From assembly GCA_963932465.1 (NCBI GenBank), contig OZ010791.1, positions 319,420,283 to 319,484,282 of the forward strand: a DNA stretch of 64,000 nt. The letters run 5' to 3'. This DNA is from Maratus speciosus (taxonomy: Eukaryota; Arthropoda; Arachnida; Araneae; Salticidae). Positions 1-11,718 of this stretch are shown in pieces (position 1 is the first letter of the stretch; each line of letters opens with the position of its first letter). The position numbers and the translations under genes were made by a program. The notes below the pieces were generated by a model, which made no database searches, was not told where the DNA came from, and was given only the letters and a program-made list of their open reading frames with translations.

Positions 1-50
1 TTATTCTTTATCAATTGAAATTTTTTCATTATGAAATAGGCAAATCGTTA

Positions 51-125
51 TACTTTGTGACTAGGTGGGGTTACTTTGTGACTGGCTGGGGTTACTTGGT
101 GACTGGCTGGGGTTACTTTGTGACA
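51..125. repeat. 21-bp minisatellite, about 3.5 units
   Basis: The motif TACTTTGTGACTGGCTGGGG recurs at 51, 72, 93 and 114 with a constant 21-bp step. The first copy reads CTAGGTGGGG and the third has TTGGTGA, so the units differ slightly. Because 21 is a multiple of three, the + strand reads as a seven-residue repeat (YFVTGWG), but nothing supports coding. Related words occur at 466 and, on the other strand, near 1879, so this may be the subterminal repeat of the pogo-like element whose transposase remnant lies at 597-1011. Confidence 0.85.
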
Positions 126-596
126 CCTTGTCCAGTTTTCGTATTTCGAATCTACGTCCATTATGGCAGTAAAGCAAACGGCAGTGCCATCTTCTAGTAC
201 GGTGTGCCACATCACCTAACGACCATTTCGAGAAGCTCTAATACCTAGCTTGTTCTCTCTGGCCGATGTAAGGTTGCAACCTGCTCCTGCGTTGTTGTCT
301 CGAAAGCCGGAAACTTTGTGTGCTGAAACGTAAAGCACATGAGAATTACCAAACACAGGTAAATATTCTTTGTTGTTATTGTGTCAGTTAGAATGGAGAG
401 TAATATTAACCTTTGCCAAATAATATTTCTTTGAGATATAGCAGCATAATCAAGATAGGGATACTTTGTGATACATCGACTTTCTCGTAAATTAGCCTCA
501 CAAGTTACCGTTTAAAAATTAAACATATATTTTTTGTTTTTAGTGTCAAGTATACGTAGCACATTATTAAAACGCAAAATAACCTAAAAGCAATCA

Positions 597-1011
597 TTGT
601 GGACAAGCTCCTATATAAGTCTAGAATTGCTACACCTTTGAGAGAAAATTAACACTAAGTTCGTCTTGAATTTCTGCAAAATTCTCCTACATCTCGTACA
701 GCCTCTTGATGTGGCCGCCCTTTTCTGTTCTTTTTTACCACTGAAGAAGAGAGTTGTCAAGTTGAAAAAAAATTTCTTCTGGTAGTAAATGTACAAACGT
801 ATCGAAGGACGAATTTCTGCGTCTTCTAAAAGGGTTGATATCACTGAACAATCTGAAGTTAGGATTTTGGACGATCGGAGTCTATCCACTAAATAGAAAC
901 CAATTTTTGAAACGTCCTCCAAAAACAGTCCTCGAAGATATCTTAGGATCGATGACGGAAATGGTGGGAAAAGTGTTTTCGGAAGGGTTGAAAAAAAAAA
1001 AAGAGAGGTGA
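597..1011 (+). pseudogene. pogo-like transposase, C-terminal remnant
   Basis: Decayed end of a DDE transposase of the pogo/Tigger group. The frame starting at 693 reads VQPLDVAALF, which matches the conserved [LI]QPLDV block holding the third catalytic Asp. After a frameshift before 796, a 71-codon stretch reads through NVSKDEFLRLLKGL, NNLKLGFWTIGVYPLNRN and RPPKTVLEDILGSM and stops with TGA at 1009. The 'GF-x-x-x-G-[IV]-YPLN' block is typical of this family just after the DDE core. The N-terminal half and the first two catalytic Asp are not visible. Possible stops at 770-775 add to the decay. The opposite-strand ORF at 611-1021 is a shadow. Confidence 0.72.
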
Positions 1012-3400
1012 AATAACACAAATTCGGGTCATTAAAGACGCAAAAAGTTGAATGTCTCGCCAGGTTGTTACAACGGCTAGAGCAGGCAACGTAGCGACTG
1101 AATATATCGCCAATAAAGAGGAGACATTTTTTACCTTAATCCTTCAGAAAGGTTTCAAAGACTTCCCTTAATTTTTTGCATTAGGTAAATTTCTGAATAG
1201 GTTTCAGACGGGAAATGGCGCATTCTCAGAATTTTTCTTTATCTGCTGAAGAGAGATATTTTCTTCCGGAACAATTCATTCCTCTTCAAGGGCACGGATG
1301 TTAGGAAAAAGCAGTGAGCGTTAGGGGATTACAAGTTTGGTAAAATCAATTTTGGAGTTTTATATAATTTTTGAATCGATTCGAAAACTATAATCCAGCA
1401 TTTTTTTCGTATATTTTATAGATAATTATTTCCTAAAACCTAAAACAGAAATGTATTTCTTGTTAATCTTTTCTCATCTTACATAATTTCATCGTTTGAC
1501 GTGTAACCTCCTCTTCTTATTAGTTAATAGTCGTTATATTGTGGAGCTCTGTTGTTTTGTATGACTTCTAAAAAAATTCTCCCAAGCTATTTTTTAATTG
1601 TAAAATTCGAAATATTAAATTAAAGAGGATCTGCTATAATTTAAGAGATAATATGTGTATGATTTATTATGTAAACGTCATTATGATTAAAGATTAATTG
1701 CATTTAAGGAAACTGCAGAACGCTTCGATTCTTTGCAGCGAAGCTGGAGTATATTAACGGAAAAAAATCAGCGAGATTTAAAAATCATTTTCTCAATTTA
1801 AATTGTTTAAAACATAATTTTCAGAGAATAAATAATTCACGAATTATTTCTTTTGTTTTTCAAGGCAGCAAAACACCTGTCACAAAATAATTCCACCCGA
1901 TGGGCCAACTTTGCAGCATTCTTAAACCAAAATTTATCAGTTAATATTAAAGATTAACGTTGGTGCAATACATCGCTTTATAGCAAAAAGATTTGTTAAC
2001 ATTTATCAATAGTCAGTTTTCAGTTGCTTATAAAAAAATCCGGCTGGTATGATTAAAACTTCAAAATATGTCATGCTTACGGTATATCAATAAAAAAAAA
2101 GCAGGAATTAATTCTTCTAAAAAAGTAGAAGGAAAATCTTAGTAAACATTTATGCATCTATATGCATTTGCAGAAAATAATTCTAAAAGATGCAAAACCA
2201 TATAAACATATGATACATTACATTATCCGTTTCCGAGTTATTACATTTATAAACATGACTTATTAAAATGCGCACATATTTTATTAAAGGTGAGAGAAAT
2301 TAATTGTTAATGTTATAAATTTTAAAACACATTTCATTTTATGAATACTATTATAAAAATAAAATTAAATAAATAAAAAGAGGGGGTATAAAGAAGAAGA
2401 TAATACATGGAATTAATTTAAAATTACAGATAAAAATGTTGCATAATGATGTTTAAAATCAATAAGCACAACTGCACATAGGACTATTCATAAGGAAGCC
2501 TTATTAAAATATTTTAGATAAGACATTAAAATATATATATGTCACAAGTTAGAATAATTTATAATTTAGAAACCGTTCAAAATTTAAATTCATGCCTATT
2601 TTAATGTTTATGTATTATGATTTGAACTTTATGTATTATGATTTATAAATTAATTGGCTTATTTTTAAATATATATTAAATGTAAAATTCATTACTTACA
2701 CATGATTAAATAGTGTAAAACCATTAACTAAAATATCCTGTTAATCAAACTTTAATAATAAAAAAATCTTCTTTATTTTATAAAATACTTAATCTCTTCA
2801 ATAAGAATAGAACTGAATTTCAACATATTTTAAAATATTCTATAGTCTTATATGCATTGAAAGAGTAAAAATCTTCTTAAACGAGTAACCACAAAAGCTG
2901 ACCTGAATTCTAAAAACCATTGATTGAGCATAACTTTCTCGAAAATGTAAATAAAATGCTCGTCAGTATGCGATTAAGGTTGGAAGCGTAAGAATCAAAT
3001 TTCCAAATCGCCTTACTATCAATTCTTTATTTTGGTATTTTTCCCAAGCCACAGCTTAGATATCACCATTTATTTCTTCAATTTGAAAGGGAATTAAATG
3101 AACTTTAGACAGTATTTTCGTTTTTATCAAAGTGTTTATTTTACTTTTAAAGATAGTTTAAGCCGTAAAATAATTTAATAATTTTCAGAACAATGAATGT
3201 AAAAGAACATACATAAGACATGTAACAGACAATTTCTAATATTTTAATTTAAATTTTTTTTATTATTAAAATTTGTAAAATAATTTTAACCATTAAATTT
3301 TTTCATATATATTTTTTATTTGGAAATATCATTAATTTGTTACCTTATTTACTTAACTTTCTTCAAAAGTATACGCGAAAAAAATGTTATTTATTTAGTA
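1012..3400. other. AT-rich DNA without recognised genes
   Basis: No coding signal or clear repeat structure seen. A possible right end of the pogo-like element lies near 1875-1905, where the complementary strand reads GGAATTATTTTGTGACAGG, resembling GGGTTACTTTGTGACTGG at the left. This is weak. The stretch 2300-3400 is almost pure A/T with runs of A and T. Confidence 0.5.
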
Positions 3401-3660
3401 TCTATATTATAAAGGACAAACATATCTGTGCGTAACGCATACGTCATTTTGCGAATGGCAACACTTTGAAATTTGAAAAAAAATTTTAGTTTTGCAATTT
3501 TCTATACTGAAAATTTTTAAACTTCTAAACATCGCACATTTTAAATTTTTACACCGTCGTATAAGGAAAAAAATGCTCTTTTAAATGCAATTAGTTTGAA
3601 AGCTGTATCGCAATTTATTTTTGAGATATTAATTTTTTTGTAGTTTTTAATACCATTTTT
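3401..3660 (+). mobile_element. Helitron 5'-end fragment
   Basis: Starts with TCTATATTATAAAGGACAAA, directly after an A (3400), as expected for a Helitron 5' end (5'-TC inserted at A^T). It is closely similar to 5202-5400: both continue with CTGTGCGTAACG, then ACGTCATTTTGCGAA, and later a TTTTCAATTT/AAATGCAATT block. I found no matching hairpin plus CTAG 3' end before 5200, so this copy appears 3'-truncated or too diverged. Its downstream limit is a guess. Confidence 0.6.
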
Positions 3661-5201
3661 CTTATCATGGCAACGAATGTAACCCATTTCTGTTGAAAGT
3701 CATTGAAAGTAAACGGAAAATAGTCGAAAATAGCAGATACTGTATCTTTTTGTTGCCATTTTTTCATAAAACCTGAAAAAAAAGTTGAAATTAAAATATG
3801 GGCTATGTCAAGAATATTGTCTGTTATTCCGTGATAATGACGTCATATGCTTATTTTCTATAGACGAAGTTTAAGACGATTTAAAAATTACTGGATTGTA
3901 AAAGTGGATTGCTTAGCGGATGCAAATGGCGTCATTTTATAAAAGTGTGTATTTTAATTCTTAAACCTGAATTATGTTTTGTAGAAGTGCGTCATTTTCA
4001 CAGCCCAGCTGCTTTGAAATTCTTCACAGGTTAAAATGCTTCACTTTTGAAAATATTGTAATTGAAATCATATATACTGATAAAACGCATTGTTTTACAA
4101 AAATTTGGAGAGTCTTTATAGAAGATGAGTGACATGCAAATAATAGCGATTTATATTACAGAAATTGATGATTCTCGCCTGGATGGATTTGCTTCGCCGA
4201 GTTAGACAAGCAAACAAATAATTCGCGGTTTAAAATAATATCATGTTCCTGAAGTTTTGGTCCAAAATTCACGCGAATAATAAAATTTTAATGCTATTCT
4301 TTAGGACAATCTACTATAATTTTATCAAAATAACATAGTTTTCTTAATTTAATTTTTTATAATTTTATACAATCTATATATTTAAAACACAAGTGTTTTT
4401 TTTAGTCATCTGCCCTGATCTTTCTGATGAACTAATTTTACTAATATTTTTTTTTTAACTGAAAGCTCTTCATTTGTAGATGTGATCGCACTATCTGTTT
4501 TTTTTTATATCCCCACTTTTATATTTTAATTTTAAAAGCATTTTATGAAATTTCTTCTAAATGGTGAAAATTAGATAGCTTTCATTATTGCAGACAAGAG
4601 AGAAATAATGAAATATTTTTATCTTTATTCATGCTATTATCTGATAAAAATTGTTGTATGTGTTTAGTGGCGCAAAATATCCCATTAAGGATATAAAATT
4701 TTGAACGGAAATTGACGTACTGCTTTTGAAAACATGCATTTTTCCTCATAAATTTTCTATATTGTTTTTCCTTCTGCATGTGTATTGTTACTAAGTTTCA
4801 GACACTAGGCGAAATGCTTGATTAAGTGAAAATGAAGTCATATTTAAAAGAAAACGATCATTTTCTTAGATAAAACTAAACATTTTAACACAAATGCGTC
4901 TAAAAATCATAAATTACGGAAATTTTTACTCTTCGGAATTGAGATTAGAATCTCAAGTAAAGGGTGCGTCTGTTCACATAAAAGATGTTGCTGACAATCG
5001 TGACTTTTTTTGAGTTAAAATGATTTTTAAATGATCAAACAAAATACAAATTTTTTTTTAAATGTTGAATACGGATATGAGAAGTGCGTATGCAAATTTT
5101 GAGAAGGTGATAATTGTTGTTTTTCATTCCGGAATACCAAGCATATCATTAGATAACCACATCCTAATAACTGATCTTTATTATATTTTACAGATTAAGT
5201 A
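3661..5201. other. AT-rich DNA without recognised genes
   Basis: No protein, RNA or terminal-repeat signature recognised. Part may be the eroded body of the Helitron copy that starts at 3401. Confidence 0.45.
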
Positions 5202-6180
5202 TCTATATTATAAAGAACAAACGTATCTGTGCGTAACGCTGACGTCATTTTGCGAATTTTCGTTACTGCAATTTTTTAATCTTCTAACCATTGTACATTT
5301 TCAATTTTCGTCGCATAGGGAAAAAATTTACTTTCAAATGCAATTTGTTTAAAAACTGTATCTTAATTGGCTGATGTATTATATTTTCTAAAATAATTTT
5401 TAAGCATGATTTTTTAAAAATTTATCTTATCACGTGCCGGTTTCAATACATAATAATAATAATAAACATTTTGCACATAAAGCAACAAACATTTTTCAGC
5501 ATTTGTTTCTGACTATTTTTGCATAACGAAATTAATACTTCCTTTATAAAAAAATAAAATAATAATATTGTAAAAAAGCAAATCTAACATATTTGTAATC
5601 GTACAATTTAAATTTTTAGATCACCAAACAGGATTTTTTTTTCCTAATGGAATTTGTTTGCAAAGTTCATCTCAGTTTACTGATTGTCTATGGTTTATTT
5701 TTTTTTTTTTTTATACATGAAATATTTTTTTTATTTATCTATATCGCGCGGAGCTCGATTACGAAAGATTAATCCGTTTGCCCTTAAAACAAAATAAAAA
5801 GTTCATCATTTACTTACGGCTAATATCCATTAAAAAAAACTTCCGTATGAATAAATAAAAAATATAATATAAATAAAACGCAAATTTAACAGACATGTAT
5901 AAGCTCTGAAATTATCAGAACATAAAAGGATGCCATAAGTAGCAAAATCTTGGTCAAATAACTCTTAGCATGCGGCTAATAAGAAAATATAGCTTTTGAT
6001 AAATTTCAAAAAAATTATTTGATTGTATAATTCGTATTTTCCATAATAAAAATGCTTTTTTAATGTAAGTGGGCAATCTAAAAAAAAAATATTGCATATA
6101 AAAAAATATTAGTTAAAAAAAAAAAAAAAATGTTTTCACCTATATTCTTTAACCCGGGAAGCCCGGGTACGATCCCCTAG
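5202..6180 (+). mobile_element. Short non-autonomous Helitron-like element
   Basis: The 979-bp segment starts 5'-TCTATATTATAAAG after A 5201. It ends with a perfect 7-bp hairpin (ACCCGGG, loop AAG, CCCGGGT), then ACGATCCC and CTAG at 6177-6180, followed by host T 6181. TC at the 5' end, a GC-rich 3' hairpin, CTRR at the tip and A^T flanks are the Helitron hallmarks. No Rep/helicase coding capacity remains; the interior is AT-rich with a poly-A stretch just before the hairpin. The 5' end shares its first 14 bases with the fragment at 3401 and resembles the large element at 45612. Confidence 0.75.
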
Positions 6181-6370
6181 TACTATTAATGTATCAAAAC
6201 TTTCAAGAATATTATTACTAAGATAGATAAGAATGTCTTATACAGACAACATCTTTTTCAATAAAATAACATCTCCATCAGAAAGAAACAAAACTAGAGA
6301 GTAGGAATTATGCTTTTTCAGAATTTAGTGTCTCCCCCGTTGAAAAAAAAATTAAATAGTTTTTTTTACA

Positions 6371-6642
6371 ATCGAACTTATACCTTTGGAATGGATCGTT
6401 TTCTTCTGGTGGATTTATGACTCCATTATTATGAAACAGCCATTATAAAAGAAGTGTTAGGTGAAGATGAAGGGGCAGCCGTAAAAAAATTATGGCCATT
6501 TCCGCCCCCCCCCAATTCTGACCAGAAAGTCGGAGTTCTAATTTTTACGACTGCTCCTTCATCTTCACCTAACACTTCATTTATAATGGCTGTTTCATAA
6601 TAATGGAATCCACCAGTCCATCAAAAGAAAATAGCTCGATTA
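6371..6642. mobile_element. Foldback (long inverted repeat) element
   Basis: Two arms of about 100 bp are near-perfect reverse complements. The left arm contains CATTATTATGAAACAGCC, GTGTTAGGTGAAGATGAAG and CGTAAAAA. The right arm (6539-6641) contains TTTTTACGACTGCTCC, CTTCATCTTCACCTAACAC and GGCTGTTTCATAATAATG. The loop (6493-6538) holds a run of nine C. The outer edges degrade around ATCGA / TCGAT. No ORF. A MITE of unknown superfamily; I could not fix a target duplication. Confidence 0.85.
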
Positions 6643-8339
6643 AAGTGGAAACTTTGTTAAGCGGGTCTCTACTGTAGTTCAGTTTTAAGACTTAAAACCA
6701 GCGATTTTATATTAAATAAAATGACGTCATCCGCATCCGCTGAAGAATAATATACGTCTGACGCCACACTTCCCCATCATGTGACTTACTGGAGATATTA
6801 GCAGATGGAATTATAAATTTGGTCAAATTTCGACTAATTACCTCAAGCACAGGAAGCTTTCGTCTCTGAACTTTGAGCAATTTTACCATCATATTTTCCT
6901 GAAGACGGCTGTAGAAACAGCTCGAAGCATAAATTTTAAATGTTAGTTTATTAAAGTTAGAATTTTCTGCACCATTGAGCAAGATTGTGTGTTTATTTAT
7001 CTAAATTTTATTTATCTAAGTTCAAAATCAAAGAAATCCAGGATTCATTTTCACAGATCTTAAATATATATTTCATTTTTTAAAAATATATACGCTGTTA
7101 ATTGGAAAAAGGAACTGGTATTTTATTTAGTTACTTCTAATTTTTAAAGAATAATTTAATGAATATAGTGATTCTTTTTGACATAATAATGCTAATTTCA
7201 CACTAACCTATCATGAATAACTGTAACATTTGTGTTAAATATCGAGTGCATTTTATTTTAATATTTACAGTTAGGTCATAACATTAGGTCAATATTGGTT
7301 GTAGTCAATTTAAAAAAGAAAAAATACAGCACTATTTGGTAAAAATGTCTTATTTATCTATTTTTCTTGTTTATACTTTTCTACATTTTCGTGTTACTCC
7401 AGTTTCCTGAATTTGCCGTAATATATTTGGTATAGTTATTTCTTAATTTTATGCATCCAAATTAAATCAAACACATTTTAACATTTCACATGGAACAATT
7501 TTAACATTTTTAGCAAACAAAATATGTTTCTCTTTCTTTTTCTTTTGTTTTTTCGCTATCTTTCTTACGAATAATAGCATTCTAGAAAATTTGTGCATGG
7601 GATTCAAATTTATTGATTGAAATACGGATACACATCCTTTATAAAAACAATAAATAGAAATTCAAATATATTTTTGTGTATCTTTTCTCTTTGTAACTTG
7701 CAATGTTTATTATTTTTATCGAAATAATTATTTATTTTACTTTAAAATGTTACTTTAAAAAAACTAGGAAAATTATAACATTTATAAATAGCATTTATCG
7801 CATTACTCCTAATATTTTGTAAATCTATCTAAATTTATAAAAAGACGAAACTTTGTATAACTGAATGTTTTTGGGGGCAATTTGCATTTATTAATGAACT
7901 GGATCTTAGCATGACGAATAAAAACATATTAACATACGACTGTTTAATGATTAAAGTTTCGCAAGTTACCTAACTTTTTTACTAATTTAACAAAGCAGAT
8001 TGTTTGTAAATTGTATATTATTGTAAATATAGTTACAACATCCTCCAAGCAGCAACACAAACAATGGAAAGGAGACAACACGTATTATTTTCAAAACAGA
8101 ATGTAAAGTTAAATTCAACGCTGTTATATACAAATGATTTTCGCGTCGAATTTGGTGACCGAAATGGTAGCAAAAATTAAATGGAAAATTTAATTTAGAT
8201 ACAACGATTTGTTTTCATTTTCTGTCTTAATAAATTTTACTGTATTCCTTGGGTGAGCATGTGTTTCAGAATGACTGAGTTACTCTGAGTAACTCTGAGT
8301 TCTTTATTTTATTGAAAAATATATTATAAATAGTGAGCA
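6643..8339. other. AT-rich DNA without recognised genes
   Basis: The opposite-strand open frame at 6707-6982 (91 codons) matches no family I recognise and has no supporting context. The rest is low-complexity A/T sequence. Confidence 0.45.
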
Positions 8340-9560
8340 ATTCGAAAAGTGTTTTTGATTTGGGTTTTTAAGCCGTACTCTGCCTCGCGTAAATATAGTC
8401 GGAAATTCTTGGATTTATATATGTTATTGAAACTTAAAATGGCATGTTCGGTTTTGAAAATTAAATGCGTAGCATTTATACTTTTTTCACAAGGACATTC
8501 AAACGAATTTCGTTACATTACGTCCTCATTTAGAAAAATGCTTTTGTGGTGGTTTTGAATGATGTTTCACAATTTCAAACGCATTAAAATTTATATAAAT
8601 AACTGAAGTGCATTAAAAGATGCTTACTATGGAATATGGTATGCATAGCACTCGTCGTTCATTTACAGGGACTTTCAAAATAATTCCGTTACATTACTGT
8701 TTCTGGGAAAAAATCGGTTTTGGTGTATTTAACCCCTTAACATATCATTTACGTCTCAGCAGCTGGATCCAAGAAGTAAACAGCATCGATCAAATCTTTA
8801 TTTGCCATTTGGCAAATCCATAGCTACCACTAAAATGTAATAGATATTTTCGGATTGTTTAATCATGAGATTTCGACGATTAAATAAGATAATATTTACT
8901 ACAAATTTTTAGTTGTACAAAGAATTCACATTTGACTCGATCATTGACTACGGGGCAGGCCCTTGATAATCAGTTTTGGCCCGAGTACAAGACCACGAGT
9001 CTCACATATTGTTGTAATTTAAGGGGTTAATTCATGTTACACTATTTCAAACATATTGCTCTTCTAGATGCTTACTGTAGAAAATAATGAGCATCGTTCA
9101 TATACAGGGACACACAAAATGATTCTGTTACAATACTATATATTAATAATAATTTCTGTAAGTGCGTTTTTCCGTTCCGTTTACGTTTAATTATTTAACA
9201 TATTTTATATTACTTAGTGTATAAATTCTTATGATCATATACAGAGCTTCAAAAAACATATAAAGCACATTTTCATATTATGATGGAAATTGACGAAGGG
9301 ACATTTTCAACTGTTCTATGCGTTTCCTAACTGATCTCAAATTTAGCAAACAATGTGTTATATGATAAATCTATAGAACATATACAGTGTTCATCGAAAA
9401 ATTTAGATATCATTCCGACTTTTGATTATAATTGTTGAAATTGCGTTTTCAATTGTGTTATGTATTTTACAAATTGTTTACTTAGACATAATTTTTACCT
9501 AATAAATTGCGAAGTTTTATTATGGTATTCTGAATGTGTTAAAAAGTGTTTCATAATATA
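8340..9560 (+). repeat. Dispersed repeat family with internal diverged units, copy 1
   Basis: Words recur inside the block: GATGCTTACT near 8619 and 9068, CATTTACAGGGAC / CATATACAGGGAC near 8661 and 9100, and ATTCCGTTACATTACTG / ATTCTGTTACAATACTA near 8684 and 9121. The start reads on the + strand like the reverse complement of 35550-35846: both give the frame strings LKIK-R/C-VAF and RYIT / CYIT. The two are therefore inverted copies of one family. Whether those strings mark a former gene is unclear, since both frames are short and AT-rich. The right boundary is approximate. Confidence 0.55.
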
Positions 9561-10097
9561 TGCTTGACGCATGAATTCAAGTTCGTGTTTTAAATTTATT
9601 TTAGTTGATTTTTTTGTATCTACTTATTTACTCTTGGTTTTTGTCCTTCAGAAGCGTTTCATTTTACAGTACTTTTTAATGCATTCTTATCACGATCTGA
9701 AAATAAAAATTTTTTGTACTGTATTATAAAATATAATCATATCACTTATTTTCAAGCTTAATTAGTGTAATTTTATTTACTTTACGATGTTTTTCATTCA
9801 TGAAAAAACCCTTCTATTGCGAAAATAATTGTTTAATTGATATTTCAAAATATAACAAAACCGTAGCTACCTGTGGGTAAAATAGTTTAATTGTTTTGTT
9901 ACATAAGAATATGATTTTCATGATTCTGCATTTTTATACAGACGGTAGTTAGATTTTATTCAGAATGATGTTTCTAGTGCAGTTTCTGATAAAAATAGAT
10001 TTCATTTGGTGAGTAAGAAATATGTCTAACTTTACTTGTTCTAGATTTATGTACACGCATCAGAACCTCAAACTACTAATTTTAGGTCGATAAAATA

Positions 10098-11251
10098 CAG
10101 ATGGGTGACAAAATAATACGAACAGCCATGAAGGTGTTGCATGCGCTTACCATACGTTCTGAAAAACGCAATAATGACTGACCTATCAGAGTTCGAAAAG
10201 ACAATGATTGTTGGAAGGCTGTGAGCTGATTGCTCCGTGACTGAAACAGCCAATTTTTTGGGGCGTGAAAGGAGTACTGTGTCAGCCGTTATGACAGCGT
10301 ACACGAAATGCGGTAAAGTGTCGTCTGCGAAGTGCAACAGTGGACGGAAAAGAAATCGTTCTGAGAGGGGTAAAAGAGAGTTGACCCGTATAGCGGTCCG
10401 AAAGCGCAGACAATCATTATCCCAGATAACCTCAGGGATAAATAGTAATCTCCAGAATCAAATTTCAGTAAGAAGTGTCCAAAAGGAACTTCATGCTTCT
10501 AACATTTATGAAAGAGTTGCAATTCGTAAGCATTGGTTATATCACATCATGCTTTTCAGCTATGCCAATAGTGTAAAACACACAAAACACTGGATTCCTT
10601 AACAGTGGCAACAAGTCATTTGGTCTGATGAATCAATCTTCACCATATTTCAGGCAATTGCACGCGTTTATGTGTTGAAAAAGGCCGCAAAAGCATTTTC
10701 TCCTGATTGTCACTTTCCGAACGTGAAGCATGGATATGGTTCCCTTATGCTATGGGGTGCGATATCTTGGCGTGGCCTTGGGTCGCTTGTTACTCTGCAT
10801 GGTAAGGTTACAGCTGCTCATTATACCGATTTTCTGGGGGATTAAATGCATCCTTTTGTCCAGATTTTATTTCCAGGAGAATGCCCACTTTGTCAAGACG
10901 ACAACGCTCCTATCCACACTGCTAAAATCCTCCAAAAATGGTTTGAAGAGCATGAGCAGGAACTAGGACTTTTTGTTTAGCTCTCTCAATCTCCTGAATT
11001 GTTGAACATTATTGAACATTTGTGGGGATATTTGGAATCAAAACCCCGTGCTCGATTTCCATCACTATCTACGCTTTTGGGATTAGAGACCGCTGTCCAG
11101 GAAGAATGGCTTTATATTCCTTTAAATGTTGTTCATGGCCTCTATGAATCCATTATAGGCTGCTGTAATTAAGTCAAAAAGTGGTCCAGTCCCCTATTAA
11201 TAAAGCTTTTCTCTTACTTCATAGGTGTTCGTATTTTTTGTCACCCATCTG
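10098..11251 (+). mobile_element. Complete Tc1/mariner element (Tc1-like, about 1.15 kb)
   Basis: The left end CAGATGGGTGACAAAATAAT and the right end, read on the other strand (CAGATGGGTGACAAAAAATA), form short terminal inverted repeats of about 27 bp ending in ACGAACA. TA target duplications lie at 10096-10097 and 11252-11253. The interior is almost entirely the transposase frame. Short total length and short inverted repeats fit compact Tc1-like subfamilies. Structurally complete but coding-dead. Confidence 0.95.
10174..11172 (+). pseudogene. Tc1-like transposase with four in-frame stops
   Basis: A cut-and-paste transposase that would act in the nucleus on its own ends. One frame of 332 codons runs from ATG 10174 (MTDLSEFEK) to TAA 11170, broken only by stops at 10222, 10600, 10843 and 10978; no frameshift is needed. 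A paired-like helix-turn-helix (TETANFLGRERSTVSAVM) is near residue 25-45, with a basic GRKRNRSERGKR stretch after it. Catalytic residues: Asp152 in WSDES, Asp243 in QDDNAPIHT, Glu281 in NIIEHLW. The Asp-Glu spacing is 37 residues, or 36 if the doubled Leu at SPELLN is a slip. This is longer than the classical DD34E of Tc1 and hints at a DD36E-type clade. Length is normal for the family. Stops without frameshifts imply fairly recent inactivation. Confidence 0.93.
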
Positions 11252-11704
11252 TATATCTACATGCCAAAATTGTGTTGTCTTTACTTTTGGAAATATCTCA
11301 ACGTTTCTCGATAATTAGACGTAATATTTCGATATGATTAAGTTGAATACCCATTATTGGTCATTATGACGTTGTCATATTAATTTGAAACGTTTTCTGT
11401 TTTAAGGTTATTATTGTACATTATCAATATGTACATTATACATTATCAATATATGTATATGTACATTATCAATATGAACAATTGTATATTATACATTCTC
11501 TTAGAAACAAAAAGTAGAATACACATGCCTTAATTTTGATTAATTTTTTTTTCTTTTGATCAAAATCCGTAATTTTTTCAGTGTTTTATATAGAAAAATG
11601 AACTTCAAAATACATAGTGAATTAATTCTTTTCGTAATAAAACAAAAGTATATTTACAATAATGTATATGTATAGATATACACATGCACACTGACACAAA
11701 CAAG

Positions 11705-11718
11705 TATATATATATATA
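11705..11718. repeat. (TA)n tract, left flank of Tigger insertion
   Basis: An uninterrupted TA tract ends at the exact left edge of the Tigger element; a matching tract (14971-14986) starts at its right edge. The element evidently inserted into a pre-existing TA microsatellite. Confidence 0.9.

Noticed and set aside
611..1021. 136-codon open frame on the - strand
   Set aside because: The + strand of the same segment encodes recognisable pogo-like transposase blocks; the - strand frame has no motif.
6707..6982. 91-codon frame on the - strand as a host exon
   Set aside because: No recognisable family and no splice signals or neighbours that support it.
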